Source: Chitinophaga pinensis (GTDB lineage: Bacteria; Bacteroidota; Bacteroidia; Chitinophagales; Chitinophagaceae). Taken from it: a stretch of DNA of 5,112 nt. Location of the stretch: contig CALQKL020000169.1 of assembly GCA_943331145.2 (NCBI GenBank), positions 1 to 5,112 of the forward strand, in the 5' to 3' direction. A program made the translations under genes and the position numbers. The notes under the pieces were generated by a model. It was not told the origin of the DNA. It ran no database searches and worked only from the letters and a program-made list of their open reading frames with translations. Positions 1 to 5,112 of the stretch are shown here, piece by piece; within the stretch, counting starts at the first letter, position 1; each line of letters starts with the position of its first letter.

Positions 1-1176
1 ACCAATCGCGCATTTTTCATTGAAGCTCATACAGCCATCTCCAATTAATCTTGCACTATGTAAAAAATTAAAAATCATTACAGGCTTAAAAACATTCAAT
101 TCAAAATGTCCGTTGCTTCCACCAATCCCAATGGTAACATCATTTCCCATCACTTGTGCTGCGATCATGGTTAATGCTTCACATTGTGTAGGGTTTACTT
201 TTCCAGGCATTATTGATGATCCTGGTTCGTTATCCGGAATAAACAATTCACCAATTCCACTTCTTGGGCCTGATGACAACATTCTAACATCGTTTGCAAT
301 TTTCATCAAACTTACTGCAACGGTTTTTAATGCGCCATGTGCTTCTACTATGGCATCATGTGCGGCCAATGCTTCAAATTTATTTTCTGCTGTTACAAAT
401 GGTAAACCTGTTAATTGTGCAATATGTTTGGCAACATTTACATCGTAATTTTCAGGTGTGTTAATTCCAGTGCCTACAGCAGTTCCACCTAAAGCCAATT
501 CGCTCAAATGAGCCAAAGTGTTTTTTATCGCTTTTAAACCATGATTTAATTGAGATACATATCCGCTAAATTCTTGACCAACCGTTAGTGGGGTAGCGTC
601 CATAAAATGGGTTCTACCAATTTTTACCACATGCATAAATTGTTTGCTTTTCGCATCCAATGTATCTCTTAGTTTTTCAATTCCTGGGATGGTTGTTTCC
701 AAAAGCATTTTGTATGCTGCAATGTGCATCGCTGTTGGAAAAGTATCATTACTAGATTGTGATTTATTTACATCATCATTTGGATGAATAAATTTCTCTT
801 TGTCGGTTAATTGTCCGCCGTTTAATACATGCGCACGATAAGCAATTACTTCATTTACATTCATATTGCTTTGTGTGCCACTTCCAGTTTGCCAAACCAC
901 CAATGGAAAATAATCATTTAATTTTCCTTCTAAAATTTCGTCACAAACTTTCCCAATTAAATCACATTTTTCTTTGGTTAAAATACCTGCATCAAAATTG
1001 GTTAATGCAGCAGCTTTCTTTAAATAAGCAAATGCACCAATGATTTCTTTTGGCATTTTGTTGATGTCTTGTGCGATTTTGAAGTTGTCGATGCTTCTTT
1101 GTGTTTGAGCGCCATAGTATGCTTCCATTGGAACGCTTACTTCACCCATGGTGTCTTTTTCGATTCTGAATTGCAT
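1..1176 (-). CDS. fumC: Fumarate hydratase class II (fumarase C), 3' end outside window
   Basis: Catalyses the reversible hydration of fumarate to L-malate in the TCA cycle, as a cytoplasmic homotetramer without an iron-sulfur cluster. The first 392 residues are present. The E. coli enzyme has 467, so about 75 C-terminal residues lie beyond the left edge. Visible landmarks, all in one unbroken frame: GSGTQSNMNVNE substrate loop; HPNDDVNKSQSSND with H131 (equivalent to E. coli H129 of the secondary site); GRTHFMDATP with H190 (E. coli H188); and the fumarase/aspartase signature GSSIMPGKVNP at residues 319-329, with S320 and K326 matching the catalytic Ser318 and Lys324. The signature is followed by TQCEA and later GGSNGHFELNVFKP, which fits fumarase rather than aspartase. 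The start (MQFRIEKDTMGEV) is the natural family N-terminus and lies 6 bp after the hydratase gene. An AGGA sits about 12 nt upstream, inside the last codons of that gene, too far away to be a convincing ribosome site. Confidence 0.96.
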   Translation of the reverse strand, partial: MQFRIEKDTMGEVSVPMEAYYGAQTQRSIDNFKIAQDINKMPKEIIGAFAYLKKAAALTNFDAGILTKEKCDLIGKVCDEILEGKLNDYFPLVVWQTGSGTQSNMNVNEVIAYRAHVLNGGQLTDKEKFIHPNDDVNKSQSSNDTFPTAMHIAAYKMLLETTIPGIEKLRDTLDAKSKQFMHVVKIGRTHFMDATPLTVGQEFSGYVSQLNHGLKAIKNTLAHLSELALGGTAVGTGINTPENYDVNVAKHIAQLTGLPFVTAENKFEALAAHDAIVEAHGALKTVAVSLMKIANDVRMLSSGPRSGIGELFIPDNEPGSSIMPGKVNPTQCEALTMIAAQVMGNDVTIGIGGSNGHFELNVFKPVMIFNFLHSARLIGDGCMSFNEKCAIG

Positions 1177-1182
1177 GATTTT

Positions 1183-1977
1183 TTATTTTCCTGTGAATAT
1201 TGCTTTTCTTTTTTCTAAAAATGCAGTGGTGCCTTCTATCATATCCGCTGTTTCAAAACATGCACCAAACGATTCTACTTCTTTTTCATATCCCGATTTG
1301 CCATTGGTATACGCGCTATCGCTAACCACAGCTATATTTATACACTCAATAATTTTACTTATAGCTATTGGTGCTTTTGAATTGATTGTAGTTAATATCT
1401 CTATTGCTTTTGGTAAAAGATTTTCGGATGTAGTAATGTGATTGACTAAATTTAATTTCAATGCTTCATTTGCATCAATAATTTGTGCGGTCATTTGCAA
1501 TTCCATGCTTTTGCCTTTTCCAATCAATTGGGTTAAACGTTGAGTTCCGCCATATCCTGGTATTAAACCAAGGTTTACTTCTGGTTGACCAAATTTTGCA
1601 TTTTCACTGCATATTCTAAAATGACAAGCCATGGCTAGTTCGCATCCACCACCAAGTGCAAAACCATTTACTGCTGCTATTACTGGCTTACTGCAATTTT
1701 CAATTTTAAAAAATACGTCTTGTCCTCTTTTTGAAAGTTCCATTGCCTCAGCCTTACCAAAGCTTGAAAACTCAGCAATATCAGCACCTGCAACAAATGA
1801 CTTTGTGCCTGCACCTGTTATGATGACAGATTTTATTTCACTGCTTGCGATTACATCATCCATCACATTATTCAAATCATCAAAAACAGATTTGTTTAAT
1901 GCATTTAATTTATCTGGGCGATTTATGGTTACCGTTAGTATCCCATTTTCAAGATTTGTAAGGATTGTTGAATACAT
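1183..1977 (-). CDS. Enoyl-CoA hydratase/isomerase (crotonase) family protein
   Basis: 264 residues, the normal length for a single-domain crotonase. The likely reaction is addition of water across a 2-enoyl-CoA double bond in fatty-acid or branched acyl-CoA breakdown, in the cytoplasm as a trimer or hexamer. Seen in the protein: an N-terminal segment with the family NRPDKLNAL motif (19-27); the AGADI loop (63-67) and ALGGG (107-111), which form the oxyanion hole; and both acid/base glutamates of true hydratases, E113 in GGGCELAM and E133 in FGQPE, 20 residues apart as in rat crotonase (E144/E164). The family segment PGYGGTQRL follows, then a C-terminal helix with EGTTAFLEKRKAIF. Having both glutamates favours a hydratase over an isomerase or hydrolase, but chain length and pathway cannot be read from sequence. 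The start is 9 bp after the B12-binding gene with no Shine-Dalgarno; fumC follows 6 bp after the stop. Possible names include paaF, crt or fadB-like echA; none can be chosen safely. Confidence 0.93.
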   Translation of the reverse strand: MYSTILTNLENGILTVTINRPDKLNALNKSVFDDLNNVMDDVIASSEIKSVIITGAGTKSFVAGADIAEFSSFGKAEAMELSKRGQDVFFKIENCSKPVIAAVNGFALGGGCELAMACHFRICSENAKFGQPEVNLGLIPGYGGTQRLTQLIGKGKSMELQMTAQIIDANEALKLNLVNHITTSENLLPKAIEILTTINSKAPIAISKIIECINIAVVSDSAYTNGKSGYEKEVESFGACFETADMIEGTTAFLEKRKAIFTGK

Positions 1978-1986
1978 AATGTTAGT

Positions 1987-2394
1987 TTAAAAATTTCTGT
2001 TTTGTGCTACCCAATCTTTTATGTAATTGGCTATTTCTGTTGTGGTGGTTCCTGGTGCAAATAACTTTCCAACGCCCATTTCGCTCAATTGCTGCATGTC
2101 TTCTTCTGGAATAATGCCTCCTCCAGTGAGCAACACATCATTCATTTCTTTTTCTTTCAAAAGTGCAATGATTTTTGGAAAAACGGTCATATGCGCGCCG
2201 CTTAAAATGCTTACGCCTATTGCATCTACATCTTCTTGTAAGGCAGTGTTTACAACCATTTCAGGCGTTTGTCGAAGTCCGGTATAAATGACTTCCATTC
2301 CTGCATCTCTTAGTGATGTAGCGATTACTTTTGCTCCACGATCGTGGCCATCCAATCCAACTTTTGCTACCAATACTCTAATGGGTCTTTGCAT
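1987..2394 (-). CDS. Free-standing cobalamin (B12)-binding subunit of the acyl-CoA mutase type
   Basis: 135 residues that form only the Rossmann-like B12-binding domain normally found at the C-terminus of methylmalonyl-CoA mutase. It carries the full base-off/His-on signature: DGHDRG (15-20) with H17 as the predicted cobalt ligand, 41 residues, SIL (62-64), 26 residues, then GG (91-92). This matches the DxHxxG-X41-SxL-X26-28-GG pattern of the family. GLDGHDRGAKVIA and the PGTTTTEI segment near the C-terminus are typical of mutase domains rather than of methionine synthase. Known relatives that exist as separate small subunits include isobutyryl-CoA mutase IcmB, 2-hydroxyisobutyryl-CoA mutase HcmB and archaeal-type methylmalonyl-CoA mutase. 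Such proteins need a large TIM-barrel catalytic partner, which is not in this window, so the substrate is undetermined. The start lies 2 bp after the gltX stop, with no ribosome site, suggesting translational coupling. An acyl-CoA hydratase gene follows directly. Confidence 0.92.
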   Translation of the reverse strand: MQRPIRVLVAKVGLDGHDRGAKVIATSLRDAGMEVIYTGLRQTPEMVVNTALQEDVDAIGVSILSGAHMTVFPKIIALLKEKEMNDVLLTGGGIIPEEDMQQLSEMGVGKLFAPGTTTTEIANYIKDWVAQNRNF

Positions 2395-2396
2395 GA

Positions 2397-3935
2397 CTAA
2401 TTATTTATTTTGGTTAATGCTGATTGTATTCTATTTAGTGTTTCTTCTTTTCCAATAAGATGTGCAATTTCAAAAACGGCTGGACCAAATTTCCCACCTA
2501 CCAACATAATTCGCATGGGTAATTGCAACTCACCTGGTTTAATTGTTTTTTCTGTTGCCAAATTTTTGAAACAATTTTCAATTTCTATTACATCCCATGC
2601 TTTCAATTCGGTTAGTTGGGTACATAATATTTCAAAAAACGATTGTTTATTTTCATTCCATTTCGGCTTTACAGCTTCTACATCCAAAGTTTGAGGCGCT
2701 TCGAAAAAATATACAGACTGCTCATAAAAATCAGAAATTAAAGTGCATCTTTCTTTCACTAAGCCAATTACTGTTTTAAAATAATCTTCGTTTTTGGTGT
2801 CTACATTTTTTGTTTCAAACAGATTTTTTACCAAAGGATATAAAGCTTCTGTAGAAGATTTTTTTATCCATTCATGGTTGAACCATTTCGCTTTTTCATA
2901 ATCGAATTTCGCACCGCTTTTGTGTACGCGTTCAATTGAAAATTGTGCAATCAATTCTTCCATTGAAAATAATTCTTGTTCTGTTCCGCCATTCCATCCC
3001 AACATCGCCAATAAATTAATAAAAGCTTCAGGTAAAAATCCTTTTTCTTTAAAACCTTCTGTAAATTCTTCGCTCCGTGGGTCAGTCCAATTCATGGCAT
3101 ATACAGGGAAGCCAAATTTAGCACCATCACGTTTGCTTAGTTTTCCATTTGGACCTAATATCAACGGAAGATGCGCCCATTGTGGCATGTTCTCTAAACC
3201 AAATAAATATTTCCACAATAAAATGTGAACCGGTGCGCTACTCAACCATTCTTCGCCTCTAAAAGCATGACTAATCTTCATTAAATAATCATCCACGACA
3301 ACAGCCAAATGATAGGTTGGCATTCCATCTGCTTTAAGTAAAACTTTATCATCCACTAAATTAGATTCAAAACTCACTTCATGGTGAATCATGTCGTTGA
3401 AAGAAATGATTTCATTTTCAGGCATTTTGATGCGAACCACATAAGGCTTTCCTTCTTGTAAGTATTGTTGTACAACTTCGTTTGTTAGTACCAGTGAGTT
3501 TTGCATTTTCATCCGTATGCGCGAATCGTATTGCGGAGAAGGGTTGTCATCGGTTTTATTTTCCGAACGCATTTTTTCCAAATCTTCTGTTGTATCAAAT
3601 GCATAATAAGCCTGGCCATTTTGTATTAATTGGTCAGCATATTTTCTATACATTTCCTTACGTTCACTTTGACGATAGGGGCCATAGCTTCCTGGTTTTT
3701 CCGGACTTTCGTCGGGTTCAATGCCACACCATTTCAAGCAGTTGTAAATATATTCTTCGGCACCAGCTACAAATCTACTTTGATCGGTATCTTCAATACG
3801 TAAAATAAAACTGCCATTATATTTTTTAGCAAAAAGGTAGTTATACAAAACCGTTCTAACACCACCAAGGTGCAAACCACCAGTAGGACTAGGCGCAAAC
3901 CTTACCCTTATTTTGCTTTCATTATTTTCATTCAT
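2397..3935 (-). CDS. gltX: Glutamate-tRNA ligase (glutamyl-tRNA synthetase)
   Basis: Class I aminoacyl-tRNA synthetase that charges tRNA-Glu with glutamate, using ATP, in the cytoplasm. The 512-residue protein starts with RFAPSPTGGLHLGG (12-25), whose HLGG (22-25) is the HIGH-type ATP motif, followed by LRIEDTD (45-51). FRGEEW (225-230) and the KMSKS-type loop KLSKR (265-269) complete the catalytic core; roughly residues 340-512 form the helical anticodon-binding part. It is about 40 residues longer than E. coli GltX (471). Part of the excess is a segment after the KLSKR loop, FGFPVYAMNWTDPRSEEF and onward (about 274-300), which I associate with Bacteroidota GluRS. The zinc-binding cysteines of the E. 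coli enzyme (around its residues 98-127) are absent: the matching stretch reads AYYAFDTTEDLE. Whether it also charges tRNA-Gln cannot be judged here. The chosen ATG (MNENNESKIR) follows a good promoter; it heads the tight four-gene run. Confidence 0.97.
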   Translation of the reverse strand: MNENNESKIRVRFAPSPTGGLHLGGVRTVLYNYLFAKKYNGSFILRIEDTDQSRFVAGAEEYIYNCLKWCGIEPDESPEKPGSYGPYRQSERKEMYRKYADQLIQNGQAYYAFDTTEDLEKMRSENKTDDNPSPQYDSRIRMKMQNSLVLTNEVVQQYLQEGKPYVVRIKMPENEIISFNDMIHHEVSFESNLVDDKVLLKADGMPTYHLAVVVDDYLMKISHAFRGEEWLSSAPVHILLWKYLFGLENMPQWAHLPLILGPNGKLSKRDGAKFGFPVYAMNWTDPRSEEFTEGFKEKGFLPEAFINLLAMLGWNGGTEQELFSMEELIAQFSIERVHKSGAKFDYEKAKWFNHEWIKKSSTEALYPLVKNLFETKNVDTKNEDYFKTVIGLVKERCTLISDFYEQSVYFFEAPQTLDVEAVKPKWNENKQSFFEILCTQLTELKAWDVIEIENCFKNLATEKTIKPGELQLPMRIMLVGGKFGPAVFEIAHLIGKEETLNRIQSALTKINN

Positions 3936-3969
3936 ACATTGTCTAATTAATCGATAAAAAATTTCGCTG

Positions 3970-4002
3970 CAAAGATAAGTTTTGAATGATGTTATTTTTC
4001 AA
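3970..4002 (-). promoter_or_regulatory. Bacteroidota-type promoter for gltX operon
   Basis: On the minus strand, TATCTTTG (3977-3970) is an exact match to the -7 element TAnnTTTG used by the primary sigma factor of Bacteroidota. A TTG (4002-4000) lies 22 bp upstream, within the usual range for the -33 element. Transcription would start a few bases below 3970, giving a 5' leader of roughly 30 nt before the gltX ATG. The element sits in the only 85-bp gap before the tight operon, which supports it being functional. No riboswitch or T-box-like structure fits in such a short leader. Confidence 0.75.
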
Positions 4003-4020
4003 TAAAAATGCTACATATTA

Positions 4021-4731
4021 CTAAACCATTTGAATCCCTGCATTCAAAGCCAATTCAATCATAGGATTTAGTGAACGCTCTCTTTCATCAGCTGAAATTT
4101 GTTCATGAGTAGGGATAACATCTGAAATGGTTAACAATGTAGCCGCTTTTTTACCAAGTGTTTTTGCATTTGCAAATAAAGCAAAAGCTTCCATTTCTAC
4201 AGCAAGACAATTATGTGCTGTTACAATTGCAGGTAATGCTGGATTTTTTCTATAAAAAACATCGCTTGAATGTATGTTTCCACAAAGAATGGTTTGGTTC
4301 AATGTTTTTGCAGTATCGTTGATAATACCAAAGCAATTGCCTTGATGCGGAATAACGTCTCCATCAATTTCGAAAGCATATTTTGCATAAGTAGATTCGC
4401 TACAAGCATTTTCTACATTTATTACATCATACAATTTGATATGTGGATGATATGAGCCTGCTGTGCCTATTCTTATAATGGCTTCAACATTGTATTCATT
4501 GTACAATTCGTAAGAATAAATACCGATGGAAGGACAACCCATTCCGCTTGCGCCAATTGTAATACGAACGCCTTTGTATGTGCCTGTATAATAAAATATG
4601 TTTCGAGTTGAAGCCACCAATTTCACATCTGTTAACCAGTTTTCTGCAATGTATTTTGCCCTTAATGGATCGCCAGGCATTAAAACTACAGGTGCGATGT
4701 CGCCTTGTTTTGCATTAATATGTACACTCAT
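4021..4731 (-). CDS. deoD: Purine nucleoside phosphorylase, DeoD type
   Basis: Phosphorolysis of purine (deoxy)nucleosides to free base and (deoxy)ribose 1-phosphate, in purine salvage; the family is a cytoplasmic hexamer. The 236-residue protein lines up almost without gaps with E. coli DeoD (239). Residues at matching numbers are H4 (reaches the neighbouring subunit's site), G20 and R24 in LMPGDPLRAKYIAE, R43 and R87 (phosphate), the ribose-binding VEME with E179-M180-E181, D204 in TISDVIPTHEQ (base protonation) and R217. Position 90 is Thr in RIGTAGS where E. coli has the phosphate-contacting Ser, a conservative change. The ATG at 4731 (MSVHINAKQGD) is chosen because it places H4 correctly. 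An in-frame ATG at 4758 would add only MNIFIQILN, and the open frame further upstream runs through a terminator. No Shine-Dalgarno is seen. The gene ends 85 bp before gltX with no clear terminator, so some readthrough into gltX is possible. Confidence 0.95.
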   Translation of the reverse strand: MSVHINAKQGDIAPVVLMPGDPLRAKYIAENWLTDVKLVASTRNIFYYTGTYKGVRITIGASGMGCPSIGIYSYELYNEYNVEAIIRIGTAGSYHPHIKLYDVINVENACSESTYAKYAFEIDGDVIPHQGNCFGIINDTAKTLNQTILCGNIHSSDVFYRKNPALPAIVTAHNCLAVEMEAFALFANAKTLGKKAATLLTISDVIPTHEQISADERERSLNPMIELALNAGIQMV

Positions 4732-4743
4732 GTTTAAAATTTG

Positions 4744-4759
4744 AATGAAGATATTCATT
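4744..4759. repeat. Short inverted repeat in the deoD upstream gap
   Basis: AATGAA and TTCATT form a perfect 6-bp inverted repeat with a 4-bp spacer (GATA), ending 12 bp before the deoD start codon. It covers TATCTTCA (minus strand, 4753-4746), a weak imperfect match to the TAnnTTTG -7 element, so it might be an operator over a deoD promoter or a small leader hairpin. The arms are AT-rich and short enough to arise by chance; function is a guess. Confidence 0.3.
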
Positions 4760-4765
4760 TTTAGC

Positions 4766-4798
4766 AAAAAAAAACTGCAAACGGATTGTCTGCAGTTT
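4766..4798 (-). terminator. Intrinsic terminator after the right-edge gene
   Basis: Read on the minus strand, AAACTGCA (4798-4791) pairs perfectly with TGCAGTTT (4779-4772) around an 11-nt loop. The 3' arm runs into an unbroken T-run (nine T in all, 4774-4766, six of them beyond the stem). It begins 21 bp after the stop codon of the upstream gene, the expected place and direction for a rho-independent terminator. The stem has only three G-C pairs, so termination could be incomplete. It separates the right-edge gene from deoD. Confidence 0.8.
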
Positions 4799-4819
4799 AA
4801 AAATAGTATATAAAGTCTT

Positions 4820-5112
4820 TTATGGTAATGTAATGGTACGAGGCGCATAATTGTCTATTGCAATGGTTGCAATCGCATCACAAACTCCATTTCCAAAATC
4901 TAAAGTTGAGTAGTGATTTGGACCTTGAAATTTTATTGAACCCTCATCAACAGGTTCGCAATTCACTGCTTTATGTAATGCAGTTAAAATGGTTGATGTT
5001 CTTGAAATACCTGCTGAATTTGAAACTTCGCCAGTTCCAGTAATGCTAAATGCATCGTCTATTAATACACGTGGTGTGTTTGCTCCTGCAACTTGTGTAA
5101 TAGATTTTAAAC
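4820..5112 (-). CDS. Unidentified protein, C-terminal 96 residues; probably exported
   Basis: The frame is open from the right edge (two bases of a split codon, then 96 codons) to a TAA at 4822-4820, and a terminator follows 21 bp later, so it is a genuine gene end. The N-terminus and any signal peptide lie outside. The fragment is rich in Thr, Ser, Ile, Val, Asn and Gly with alternating hydrophobic residues, which reads as beta-strand. It ends TIAIDNYAPRTITLP. Two cysteines, at fragment positions 51 (AVNCEPVDEGSI) and 77 (LDFGNGVCDAIATI), could form a disulfide. The D-F/Y-G-x-G-x-C-D stretch followed by an Ala/Thr-rich strand near the end resembles, from memory, C-termini of secreted or lipoprotein-like hypothetical proteins of Bacteroidota. 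I cannot name a family or function. The gene and the strand are well supported; export is inferred from composition and cysteines. Confidence 0.8.
   Translation of the reverse strand, partial: LKSITQVAGANTPRVLIDDAFSITGTGEVSNSAGISRTSTILTALHKAVNCEPVDEGSIKFQGPNHYSTLDFGNGVCDAIATIAIDNYAPRTITLP

Larger units (their letters stand above)
1..3935 (-). other. Predicted operon gltX - B12-binding subunit - enoyl-CoA hydratase - fumC
   Basis: Four consecutive minus-strand genes are separated by only 2, 9 and 6 bp, leaving no room for a terminator or a separate promoter between them. One promoter with matching orientation sits just upstream of gltX. Co-transcription is inferred from this spacing; coupling of translation at the 2-bp gltX/B12 junction is plausible. 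The downstream end lies outside the window. Confidence 0.8.

Noticed and set aside
20..448. Plus-strand open frame of 142 codons at the left edge
   Set aside because: It lies opposite fumC, whose catalytic signature is encoded here on the minus strand; the plus-strand product has no recognisable domain or upstream signals.
1148..1990. Plus-strand open frames opposite the enoyl-CoA hydratase
   Set aside because: The minus strand encodes a complete crotonase with all catalytic residues; the opposite frames are by-products of its codon use.
3113..3120. Internal TAnnTTTG matches on the minus strand within gltX (also at 3770-3777)
   Set aside because: Such 8-mers with two free positions are expected by chance in AT-rich coding DNA, and both lie deep inside gltX with no gene start nearby.
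3482..3808. Plus-strand open frame of 108 codons inside gltX
   Set aside because: Antisense to conserved GluRS sequence and without any family resemblance or promoter.
3928..3939. Tiny ATG-TAT-GAA-TGA frame overlapping the gltX start
   Set aside because: A three-codon frame is trivial in length and frequent by chance; there is no ribosome site or evidence of a leader peptide.
3985..4020. Possible terminator after deoD (TTTTT-ATTG-AAAAA on the minus strand)
   Set aside because: The stem is A-T only, has no T-run after it, and overlaps the -33 element of the gltX promoter; it is not a credible terminator.
4732..4848. N-terminal extension of deoD by 39 residues
   Set aside because: The extra codons run through the intrinsic terminator hairpin and into the end of the upstream gene; DeoD homologues begin at the downstream Met, which puts His4 in its conserved place.

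Overview
The window is an AT-rich stretch (roughly one third G+C by eye) in which every supportable gene lies on the minus strand. It looks like ordinary chromosomal DNA from a member of the Bacteroidota. Three things point there: a TAnnTTTG-type promoter element (TATCTTTG) with an upstream TTG before gltX; the general lack of Shine-Dalgarno sequences before the start codons; and a glutamyl-tRNA synthetase that carries the insertion I associate with Bacteroidota GluRS just after its KLSKR loop. The lineage call is inference from these traits; no rRNA or other strong phylogenetic marker is present.

Layout in the direction of transcription, from high to low coordinates. (1) 5112-4820: the C-terminal 96 residues of an unrecognised, probably exported protein with two cysteines, followed at 4798-4766 by a hairpin and U-run that looks like an intrinsic terminator. 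(2) 4731-4021: deoD, a complete purine nucleoside phosphorylase of the hexameric bacterial type, with a short upstream gap that holds an inverted repeat. (3) 4020-3936: an 85-bp gap with a good Bacteroidota-type promoter. (4) 3935-1: four very tightly packed genes, gltX (glutamate-tRNA ligase), a free-standing B12-binding subunit of the acyl-CoA mutase type, an enoyl-CoA hydratase/isomerase-family protein, and fumC (class II fumarase, cut by the left window edge). The gaps are 2, 9 and 6 bp, so this is very likely one transcript.

How the genes may work together: deoD does purine salvage and gltX serves translation. The last three genes read as central carbon and acyl-CoA metabolism. A B12-dependent mutase acting on a branched acyl-CoA or methylmalonyl-CoA, a crotonase-fold enzyme of acyl-CoA breakdown, and fumarase downstream of succinyl-CoA would fit a route that feeds acyl-CoA carbon into the TCA cycle. 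The mutase catalytic subunit is not in the window, so this link is a hypothesis.

No RNA genes, mobile elements, CRISPR arrays or phage genes were seen. There is no gene-free stretch longer than 300 bp. I do not see a clearly new system here. The items most worth a second look are the orphan B12-binding subunit and its unusual linkage, and the unidentified two-cysteine C-terminus at the right edge.
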